Shown: piece by piece, positions 1 to 5,006 of the stretch | Position numbering within the stretch: the first letter of the stretch is position 1 | Layout: each line of letters opens with the position of its first letter | From: Methanomassiliicoccales archaeon | Lineage (GTDB): Archaea; Thermoplasmatota; Thermoplasmata; SG8-5 | DNA: 5,840 nt | NCBI GenBank assembly: GCA_030636255.1 | Contig: DAOVXH010000120.1 | Coordinates: 1 to 5,840, forward strand | Reading direction: 5' to 3' | Notes under the pieces: generated by a model | The model's input: the letters and a program-made list of their open reading frames with translations, nothing else | Database searches by the model: none | Told to the model about the DNA's origin: nothing | Translations under genes and position numbers: made by a program

Positions 1-1335
1 ACGCAGGGTACTGAGCTCGTCCATTGAATCCCTTAGCAGGACAGAGATTTCTTTCTCCTCTTTTTCAACTTCCTTCTGGGTACTGGCATAGAATCCTAAT
101 TTCTTCAGCAGAGGCCTCAGTGTCAGGCCCTGAATAAGCAGGGTTCCCAGCACAACACCGAAGGTTACTGCCAATATTGTATCCCGATGAGGGAACAATA
201 CGTTTCCGGGATCGCCAGATGCAATGAAAACTAGGTATGTTGGAATGGACAGGGCCATTGCAATTGGGATTGCTCCTCTAAGGCCACCCCACCACATTAT
301 TATTTGCCATTTTATGGAAAGTTCTTTCTTCTTATGATTGACAATTTTGCCAGTGAAGAATATCATTATGGCTCTGGCCATCCAGAGCAATAAAATAGTG
401 ATAATTATAAGGCCTATATTTGTCCATATATCAGCCCAGTTGACGCTCATACCAATGAGTATGAACAGGAATGAATTAACTGCAAAGGCCAGGAATGACC
501 AGAAGCTGATAAGCGACATCCTGGTTGATGGGGCCATGGCAAATCTTGTACCGTAATTTCCCAGAATAAGGCCAGCTATGACAACAGCAAATACACCAGA
601 ACCACCCATGAACTCTGCAAATGCGAATATTCCAAATGCCAGAATTACAGTAATCATGATTTCAGTGAACTTGTCATTTATTTTTTTGATGATAATATAT
701 GCAATGTAGCCCATGGCGCCGCCGATAACTATTCCCAGGAACGAGAGTTTCAGGAACTGGCCTATTCCTATTAGTATATCCTGTCCCTGAACAAAAACAG
801 TTCCAGAACCACCAAGTGCCGCGGCAAGAATTATCACCACAATAACATTCCAGAAAACAATAGCCAATCCATCGTCAAAGACACTCTCGCCCTCAACAAT
901 GCTTCTCAATTTGACAGGAACCTTCATCTCCTTGTAGAAAGCCAGAATGGTTGCCGGGTCTGTTGGAATAACAATTGCTGCCAGCAAAAGCATGAATATG
1001 AAAGGTATAGAAGGGAATATTAAGCTCAATAAAAATGCCACAAGGAACACCGAACCCATGAGGCCAGGCAGTATCAGGAGCAAAATTAATTTGGTATTTT
1101 CCTTCAGGTGGGAAAGACGCATGTGAAGCGCCCCCTCGAATAACAATGGAGGCAACAAAATGTGAAAAATCAAGTCATAACCAAGCTCAAAAGGAGCCTC
1201 GAGACCAAAAATTGCTACAGCTATTCCTGCAATGACCAAAGTGATGGTGTAAGGAAACCTTATTTGCTTTGCAATGATGGCCACGATACTGGCTATTGCA
1301 AATATCAAAATTAGTGAGTTAATATCTATCTCCAT
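1..1335 (-). CDS. CPA1/NhaP-type Na+(K+)/H+ antiporter, 3' end cut by window edge
   Basis: This is a polytopic inner-membrane protein that exchanges a monovalent cation for protons, used in pH and sodium homeostasis. I translated the minus strand from ATG at 1335; the frame stays open to base 1, giving 445 residues and no stop, so the C-terminus is missing. The sequence is an almost unbroken series of hydrophobic helices to about residue 410. Family signatures are visible: HILLPPLLFEGALH near residues 58-71, the unwound-helix motif T125-D126-P127, the ion-site segment GESVFDDG with E150, S151, D154 and D155, and WWGGLRGA with conserved R353. The T-D to D-D spacing (29 residues) fits NhaP proteins. 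The usual Asn before the catalytic Asp is Asp here (D154). From about residue 407 a charged, probably cytosolic tail begins, rich in Lys and Glu and possibly coiled-coil. A weak AGGG (1344-1347) precedes the start. The family call is firm; cation specificity and electrogenicity cannot be read from the sequence. Confidence 0.93.
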   Translation of the reverse strand, partial: MEIDINSLILIFAIASIVAIIAKQIRFPYTITLVIAGIAVAIFGLEAPFELGYDLIFHILLPPLLFEGALHMRLSHLKENTKLILLLILPGLMGSVFLVAFLLSLIFPSIPFIFMLLLAAIVIPTDPATILAFYKEMKVPVKLRSIVEGESVFDDGLAIVFWNVIVVIILAAALGGSGTVFVQGQDILIGIGQFLKLSFLGIVIGGAMGYIAYIIIKKINDKFTEIMITVILAFGIFAFAEFMGGSGVFAVVIAGLILGNYGTRFAMAPSTRMSLISFWSFLAFAVNSFLFILIGMSVNWADIWTNIGLIIITILLLWMARAIMIFFTGKIVNHKKKELSIKWQIIMWWGGLRGAIPIAMALSIPTYLVFIASGDPGNVLFPHRDTILAVTFGVVLGTLLIQGLTLRPLLKKLGFYASTQKEVEKEEKEISVLLRDSMDELSTLR

Positions 1336-1343
1336 GGAGATAA

Positions 1344-1402
1344 CCCTGGAATTCGATACTATACCTGACGATATATAAAAATATATCCGGTAACATTTTA
1401 TG
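1344..1402. promoter_or_regulatory. divergent promoter region for the antiporter and the UPF0282 gene
   Basis: An A/T-only run, ATATATAAAAATATAT at 1371-1386, can serve as an archaeal TATA box in either direction. For the minus-strand antiporter its centre lies about 40 bases before the ATG, implying a short leader of about 14 bases. For the plus-strand gene a second TATA-like stretch, CATTTTAT at 1394-1401, is centred about 27 bases before ATG 1425, which fits leaderless transcription; no Shine-Dalgarno motif precedes that ATG. The assignment rests on spacing and composition only. Confidence 0.5.
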
Positions 1403-1424
1403 CGGATTTTGTATTATCTATTGC

Positions 1425-2285
1425 ATGGAAATCATTCCACTGGCCTCTGAAACTCTTGGTGTTAGAAGCATGGCAGTTGTCGTAAAAACAGCAGATTGCA
1501 CAATTCTTGTTGACCCAAGCATAGCATTGGCCCCGAAAAGGTACGGGTTAGAGCCACATAAAATCGAATTCGCTAGACAAAAAGAGCTATGGAATAACTT
1601 ACGAGAATGGGCCAAAAAAGCAGATATAATGACCATATCTCACTACCATTTTGACCATCATTGTCCAGAGGAGCCAGGCATTTACAAGAACAAAAAAATG
1701 CTGGTAAAACATCCCAAGGAGAACATCAATAAGAGCCAGATAAGACGGTCCAGTAAGTTCAAAACCGCCCTGGGGGACTTGCCGGAGTCTGTGGAATTTG
1801 CCGATGGAAGAATCTTTGAATTCGGAAATACCACCATGACATTCTCCGAGGCAGTGCCCCACGGAACAAACACCAGGCTGGGGTACGTAGTACAGCTGGC
1901 CATTGATGACGGAAAAACAACATTCCTGCACACCTCGGATGTTGAGGGGCCGAGTCTGGATTCCCAGTATAATTTCATAATGGAGCATGAGCCGGAGATA
2001 CTGGCCTGCGACGGGCCAATGACCTATCTGATGTACAGATACGGCCTGAAAGCAATGGAAAAGAGCCTGGCCAATCTTATCTCGATTATAGAAAATACCA
2101 GCATAAAGACAATGATGCTGGAACATCATTTGACAAGGGATTTGAAATGGCGCGAGAAAATGAAAACTGTCTTTGATGCCGGGGAACAGCAGGGCTGTAA
2201 TGTCACCACATTTGCTGGCTATCTGGGAAAGGAGGATGATTTGCTGGAGGCCAGGCGGAAGGAGCTCTATGCAGAGGAAGATTAA
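1425..2285 (+). CDS. UPF0282 family metallo-beta-lactamase-fold hydrolase (COG2248-like)
   Basis: This is a 286-residue soluble protein of the metallo-beta-lactamase fold, predicted to be a dinuclear metal-dependent hydrolase. The opening MEIIPLASETLGVRSMA and the D30-P31 ... PKRYGL segment are typical of the archaeal UPF0282 family, whose members are full length at about this size. The metal-binding signature is H73-x-H75-x-D77-H78-H79 in SHYHFDHH. Further likely ligands are H146 (VPHG), D172 (HTSDVEG) and H234 or H235 in LEHHLTRD. No signal peptide or membrane segment is seen, so it should be cytoplasmic. The ATG at 1425 is chosen because it begins the conserved N-terminus and sits about 27 bases after a TATA-like element, suggesting a leaderless message. 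It is divergent from the antiporter and 45 bases upstream of the propeller gene. The substrate is unknown for the family as far as I know, so only a generic hydrolase call is justified. Confidence 0.9.
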   Translation: MEIIPLASETLGVRSMAVVVKTADCTILVDPSIALAPKRYGLEPHKIEFARQKELWNNLREWAKKADIMTISHYHFDHHCPEEPGIYKNKKMLVKHPKENINKSQIRRSSKFKTALGDLPESVEFADGRIFEFGNTTMTFSEAVPHGTNTRLGYVVQLAIDDGKTTFLHTSDVEGPSLDSQYNFIMEHEPEILACDGPMTYLMYRYGLKAMEKSLANLISIIENTSIKTMMLEHHLTRDLKWREKMKTVFDAGEQQGCNVTTFAGYLGKEDDLLEARRKELYAEED

Positions 2286-2330
2286 TTAGGTAAAATCACA
2301 TTTCCAGTAGTGGAGAGGAACTTATATTCT

Positions 2331-3548
2331 ATGAATATTGAAATAAAGAAAATATCCACGATTATTATTGTTTGCCTTATGGTAGCTGGCAGTTTTTTAA
2401 GTGTCTTGATTTTACAATATCCACCATTTTCCAGTGCCTGGGAATTTGAAGTCGTTGATGATTCTACCCAAGTGGGTCTGGGTTCATCGATTGCTGTTGA
2501 TTCACAAGATATGTTGCATATCAGTTATTTTGACAAGCAGCAATCCACTTTGAAGTATGCCCAGTGGGATGGTGAATCATGGAATTGCATGTATCTTAAT
2601 GAAAAATTGAGAACCGGCGGGAAATCCATTTTAGAAATAGATGAAAATGATAGTCTTCATATTATCACCGCCCATGGAAATAACCCTGGAATGTTATATT
2701 TTAAGAATTTAGACGATAGCTGGACATCGGATAATTTGAGCTGTGGTTCTCACGATTTCTCCATGGAACTGAATCAGAGTGGAAATCCCCAATTAATTAT
2801 TACCAACAATGGAGCCTGTTCTGTAAATTCAATTAATGGAACGGAATATATTGTTTTATGTGATTATTCAGACATACCACTCAATTCTCGTGATGGGTCT
2901 ATTTCGGTTGATGGGCAGGATAATTTACACATCACTTTTCAGGAGCCGATTATTGGCACAGAGATTTATCGTGAAGTGAGATATGGTGTTCAAATTGGAA
3001 ATCAATGGAATTTTGAAACCATTGACAATATAACATGGCTAACACCAGAACATGAGTCGCAGAACTTTCGGTCTGTTAATCTGGCAATAGATAGTACTGG
3101 TTCACCACATATTTGCTATTATGATGAAAGCGTTAATGCGATTGAGCATGCCTACAAAGAAAATTCACAGTGGGTTACCGAAATAGTCGCAAGTGGTGAT
3201 GCCACCGGCATATCCATGGCCATTGACTCTGAAGATAATATTTGTTTGGCTTATTACAACACTTCTGAAAGGGATTTAATGTTCAGCCAAAAAGTTGGAA
3301 ATAATTGGTATACTAGTACTCTTGAAAAAGGCGGAATTACTGGCATATTACCTTCCATTGCCATTGATTCAGAAGATGGGGTTCATATTAGCTATTACGA
3401 TGAGACAAATGATGTTCTAAAACATGCCTTCAGAATCACTCATGATATTACTTACCTCTACTTGGCAGAGATTATTATCATATCCTCGGTTATTGTCTGG
3501 ATGGCCTGGTCAAAGAAGTATAGAATTAATAAGCCTAAAGCCAACTGA
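2331..3548 (+). CDS. exported membrane-anchored protein with seven beta-propeller-like repeats
   Basis: This 405-residue protein starts with a short basic segment and a hydrophobic helix (about residues 9-29), which is a signal peptide or signal anchor. It ends with a hydrophobic helix (about 374-392) followed by a Lys/Arg-rich tail, so the bulk should be outside the membrane. Between them lie seven repeats of the pattern S-I-A-I-D-S-x-D-x-x-H-I-S-Y-Y-D ... L-K-H-A. They begin near residues 53, 99, 143, 190, 249, 294 and 341, spaced 44-47 apart except for one 59-residue step. A Trp opens the preceding strand in most repeats (W38, W84, W131, W226, W281, W326), with the fourth repeat lacking it. 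Seven such repeats suggest a seven-bladed propeller, probably for binding sugar, protein or surface partners; no catalytic motif is recognised. ATG 2331 places the hydrophobic helix at the N-terminus; an in-frame GTG at 2310 would add seven residues. A purine-rich GGAGAGG (2312-2318) lies 12 bases before the ATG, a rather long spacing. Codons look more A/T-ended than in the neighbours. Confidence 0.8.
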   Translation: MNIEIKKISTIIIVCLMVAGSFLSVLILQYPPFSSAWEFEVVDDSTQVGLGSSIAVDSQDMLHISYFDKQQSTLKYAQWDGESWNCMYLNEKLRTGGKSILEIDENDSLHIITAHGNNPGMLYFKNLDDSWTSDNLSCGSHDFSMELNQSGNPQLIITNNGACSVNSINGTEYIVLCDYSDIPLNSRDGSISVDGQDNLHITFQEPIIGTEIYREVRYGVQIGNQWNFETIDNITWLTPEHESQNFRSVNLAIDSTGSPHICYYDESVNAIEHAYKENSQWVTEIVASGDATGISMAIDSEDNICLAYYNTSERDLMFSQKVGNNWYTSTLEKGGITGILPSIAIDSEDGVHISYYDETNDVLKHAFRITHDITYLYLAEIIIISSVIVWMAWSKKYRINKPKAN

Positions 3549-3555
3549 AGCAGCA

Positions 3556-3569
3556 AAAAGGTTAATATG
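3556..3569 (+). promoter_or_regulatory. putative TATA box for tRNA-Phe
   Basis: A purine-rich AAAAAGG (3556-3562) followed by TTAATAT (3562-3568) resembles an archaeal BRE/TATA pair. Its centre is about 34 bases before the mature tRNA 5' end, which would place transcription start a few bases upstream of the tRNA and leave a short 5' leader. The call rests on position and composition only. Confidence 0.4.
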
Positions 3570-3598
3570 CAACTTTACATTGCCAATGTCCCCAATAT

Positions 3599-3671
3599 GC
3601 GGTTGTAACTCAGTTGGGAGAGTGCCACGCTGAAGACGTGGATGTCGCTGGTTCAAGTCCGGCCAACCGCA
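3599..3671 (+). tRNA. tRNA-Phe (anticodon GAA)
   Basis: A complete 73-base cloverleaf can be folded by hand. The acceptor arms GCGGTTG and CAACCGC pair perfectly, with discriminator A at 3671. The D stem is ACTC/GAGT with loop AGTTGGGA containing the conserved GG. The anticodon stem is CCACG/CGTGG with a seven-base loop CTGAAGA, which gives anticodon GAA for phenylalanine. The variable loop is ATGTC, and the T stem GCTGG/CCGGC holds loop TTCAAGT with one G-T pair. There is no intron, and CCA is not encoded, so it must be added by the nucleotidyltransferase. The D stem starts with an A10-T25 pair instead of the usual G10-C25. The gene is followed directly by five T residues. It lies 50 bases downstream of the propeller gene on the same strand but has its own likely promoter. 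Confidence 0.95.
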
Positions 3672-3712
3672 TTTTTACTTTCTCATTTAATAATTACATA
3701 GTAAAAATGCGG
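3667..3712. repeat. 13-base perfect inverted repeat overlapping the tRNA 3' end
   Basis: The left arm, 3667-3679, contains the last five bases of tRNA-Phe (CCGCA) plus the trailing TTTTTACT. Its exact reverse complement, AGTAAAAATGCGG, occurs at 3700-3712. The intervening loop of 20 bases (3680-3699) is AT-rich. In RNA this would form a 13-bp stem that competes with the acceptor stem of the tRNA. In DNA it is an inverted copy of the tRNA end, unlike the direct copy expected of an integration site. Confidence 0.8.
3672..3676 (+). terminator. T-run terminator after tRNA-Phe
   Basis: Five consecutive T residues directly follow the discriminator base of the tRNA. Archaeal RNA polymerase commonly terminates at oligo-T tracts, so this is a plausible 3' end. 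The longer T6 run at 3770-3775 is an alternative or backup site. Confidence 0.5.
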
Positions 3713-3792
3713 CCAGGGGAGCTGCGGAGCAGTTCCCCGCAGCCACAAAAATAGCGAGCGCAGCGAGTCTTTTTTGTGTTGTGCGTTCACAA
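3711..3792. other. GC-rich hairpin block between convergent genes
   Basis: This non-coding stretch lies between tRNA-Phe and the leftward two-helix gene. It holds a 10-bp stem with a three-base loop: GGGGAGCTGC 3716-3725 pairs with GCAGTTCCCC 3729-3738, with one G-T pair. A mutually exclusive 7-bp stem joins GCTGCGG 3721-3727 to CCGCAGC 3737-3743. An 8-bp stem CACAAAAA 3744-3751 with TTTTTGTG 3771-3778 encloses the tandem motif AGCGAG-CGC-AGCGAG (3753-3767). A small stem TTGTG/CACAA lies at 3779-3792. The block is clearly richer in G and C than its flanks. It may be a terminator region, a small structured RNA or a copy of a dispersed intergenic repeat. The remainder of the gap, 3793-3868, shows nothing convincing beyond a weak imperfect hairpin (3830-3862). 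Confidence 0.6.
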
Positions 3793-3868
3793 GGACGGCC
3801 GATTCTTCTCTTCTTTCGCAATCTATAATCTGAATTCTTGGGAGCACGTGATAAGGAATCAGAAAAAC

Positions 3869-4186
3869 CTATTTTTTCTTCCCCTTCTTCCTCTTCTTCT
3901 TGACCTTGTCCAGCTGATGATTTTTTATATGATTTAGATTGGTCTTATACCATATAATGAAGGCCATAAATGCTATCAAAATAAATACAAAAGGAAATAA
4001 TGAATTATGTATCGCATCTGCTATTTTCAATATAGGTATAGAAATTATAAGAAATATTGTCAACTTCATATTGCCCCAGCTATATTCTTTTTCTGGAATT
4101 TTGTTTCTTTTCTTTTGCACCAGCGCCCAGGCATCCAGGGGTGCCAATGGCCCAGGTGATTCTTCCTCTTCTTCCATACCTTTCAC
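3869..4186 (-). CDS. small two-helix membrane protein with acidic head and polylysine tail
   Basis: I do not recognise a family. The 105-residue product has an acidic N-terminus with five consecutive Glu (residues 5-9) and a proline-containing linker. Two hydrophobic helices follow, at about 40-59 and 63-80, forming a hairpin. The C-terminal tail has 10 Lys or Arg among its last 12 residues (94-105). With the basic tail held inside by the positive-inside rule, both ends would face the cytoplasm. The start used is GTG at 4186, about 27 bases from the TATA-like TTTTTATAG read on the minus strand (4209-4217), which fits a leaderless message. ATG at 4177 is an alternative that removes three residues. 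The stop is followed on this strand by a T5 run (3863-3867) that may end transcription. The hydrophobicity pattern and coherent charge layout support a real gene; the plus-strand frame over it is less protein-like. Confidence 0.65.
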   Translation of the reverse strand: MKGMEEEEESPGPLAPLDAWALVQKKRNKIPEKEYSWGNMKLTIFLIISIPILKIADAIHNSLFPFVFILIAFMAFIIWYKTNLNHIKNHQLDKVKKKRKKGKKK

Positions 4187-4208
4187 TCAATAGGACAACA
4201 ATTATTGA

Positions 4209-4277
4209 CTATAAAAATTCAATCTAAATAGTCAAAAACCTTATAATCCATATCCCCTTTAGCATCTCCGAGGGAGG
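4209..4277. promoter_or_regulatory. divergent promoter region for the two-helix gene and the TPR-like gene
   Basis: The element CTATAAAAA at 4209-4217 reads TTTTTATAG on the minus strand and lies about 27 bases before the GTG start of the leftward gene. TTATAAT at 4241-4247 is a TATA candidate for the rightward gene. It would give a leader of about 17 bases that contains the Shine-Dalgarno motif GGGAGG (4272-4277), seven bases before ATG 4285. This is the clearest ribosome binding site in the window. Confidence 0.5.
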
Positions 4278-4284
4278 CAAACAA

Positions 4285-4599
4285 ATGAGTCCAGATGAAT
4301 TCCAAGGCCTTGCGCCAGAGATTGCCATGTACATTAAGAGAATAGGTGACATGAGAGATGTAAGTAAGTACGGCAGGGCAGTCCAGCTTTGTGATATGGC
4401 TCTTATCCACGAACCAGAGCCAACAATCAGAAATGTTATTCTCAATTTCAAGGCAGATTCATTATACAAGGTTGGCTGGAAAGTCCAGAACTCGGAGATG
4501 ATGCAGGAAGCTAGAAGTTACTATGTGGAAGTATTGGGTTTGAACCCGGAAGACCATGTGGCACTTCAGGGTCTTGAGGAAATAGATTTCTCAGCATAA
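4285..4599 (+). CDS. small TPR-like helical-repeat protein
   Basis: This 104-residue soluble protein appears all-helical. Two tetratricopeptide-like units can be seen. The first runs about residues 29-64, with YGRAVQLCDMAL followed by a second helix ILNFKADSLYKVG. The second runs about 72-100, with EARSYYVEVLGLNPEDHVALQGLEEI, whose LNP-x-D turn is typical of TPR ends. TPR pairs mediate protein-protein contacts, so a scaffold or adaptor role is likely, but the partner is unknown. The start is supported by the strong GGGAGG Shine-Dalgarno motif at 4272-4277. There is no signal peptide or membrane segment. It lies 65 bases upstream of the aIF1A gene on the same strand, but that gene has its own TATA box, so co-transcription is only possible. 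Confidence 0.8.
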   Translation: MSPDEFQGLAPEIAMYIKRIGDMRDVSKYGRAVQLCDMALIHEPEPTIRNVILNFKADSLYKVGWKVQNSEMMQEARSYYVEVLGLNPEDHVALQGLEEIDFSA

Positions 4600-4625
4600 G
4601 TCTGAACCATCTTCAAACCTACGTT

Positions 4626-4637
4626 TTTTTATATAAT
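4626..4637 (+). promoter_or_regulatory. TATA box for the aIF1A-RIO1-KH cluster
   Basis: TTTTTATATAAT at 4626-4637 is a strong archaeal TATA box. Its centre is about 33 bases before ATG 4665, so the leader should be only about seven bases. No Shine-Dalgarno motif lies in front of that ATG, which agrees with leaderless-type initiation. The preceding T-run may also terminate transcripts from the TPR-like gene. Confidence 0.6.
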
Positions 4638-4664
4638 ACCAGTCTTATCACCACCTGATACAGT

Positions 4665-4991
4665 ATGGCATACAAAAAACCCAATAGTGGCTCTGATGAA
4701 CAGGTTCGTTCGCCAATGCCCAAAGAGATTAAGCGAGAAATGTTCGCCATAGCTGACCAGCTTCTAGGCGCCTCCAAGATAAGAATTATGTGTGCCGATG
4801 GCCAGTCCAGAATGGGACGAATAAGAGGCAAACTGAAAAAGCGCATGTGGATTCGAGAAGGAGATTTGCTCATAATAAGACCCTGGGAGTTTCAGGACGA
4901 AAAGGCAGATATTGTTTACAGGTACACCAGGACCCAGGCATCTAACCTGGCCAGGCGTGGTGTCATTCCCGAAGAGATTAATATTTTCTAG
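4665..4991 (+). CDS. eif1A: archaeal translation initiation factor 1A (aIF1A)
   Basis: This is the archaeal counterpart of eukaryotic eIF1A and bacterial IF1, an OB-fold protein that binds the A site of the small ribosomal subunit and promotes initiator tRNA and mRNA placement. The 108-residue length is normal for archaea. The body is highly characteristic: MFAIADQLLGASKIRIMCADG (residues about 26-46), MGRIRGKLKKRMWIREGD (about 50-67) and IRPWEFQDEKADIVYRYT (about 71-88). The N-terminal tail (1-25) is charged and probably flexible, as in relatives. ATG 4665 fits the near-leaderless spacing from the TATA box. The stop is 15 bases before the RIO1 start, and the two are almost certainly co-transcribed, an arrangement known from many archaea. 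Confidence 0.96.
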   Translation: MAYKKPNSGSDEQVRSPMPKEIKREMFAIADQLLGASKIRIMCADGQSRMGRIRGKLKKRMWIREGDLLIIRPWEFQDEKADIVYRYTRTQASNLARRGVIPEEINIF

Positions 4992-5006
4992 GTACTGGAA
5001 GGTCAT

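Noticed and set aside
338..556. Plus-strand open frame opposite the antiporter
   Set aside because: The minus strand encodes continuous antiporter helices; this frame is a by-product of their hydrophobic codons.
1599..2129. Long open frame on the minus strand (176 codons) opposite the UPF0282 gene
   Set aside because: The plus strand here carries a recognisable metal-binding enzyme. The minus-strand product has no motif and is rich in odd Cys, His and Trp, as expected for a shadow frame.
3424..3633. Plus-strand frame running from the end of the propeller gene into the tRNA
   Set aside because: It overlaps both the C-terminal helix of the propeller protein and the tRNA, and shows no domain.
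3599..3712. Possible integration site of a mobile element at tRNA-Phe
   Set aside because: Integrases leave direct copies of the tRNA end; the copy seen here is inverted, and no integrase or mobile gene is present in the window.
3754..3769. Resemblance of the minus-strand GACTCGCTGCGCTCG to a stretch I recall from common cloning-vector origins
   Set aside because: The match is only about 15 bases, ends on both sides, and is embedded in local hairpin sequence, so vector contamination is unlikely.
3830..3862. Imperfect hairpin CTGAATTCTT / AAGGAATCAG as a terminator
   Set aside because: The stem matches at only 8 of 10 positions with a 13-base loop, and no T-run follows on the plus strand; on the minus strand the T-run comes before the hairpin.
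3939..4193. Plus-strand frame opposite the two-helix membrane protein
   Set aside because: The minus-strand reading has a more coherent layout (acidic head, two helices, basic tail) and a well-placed TATA box, so the plus frame is taken as its shadow.
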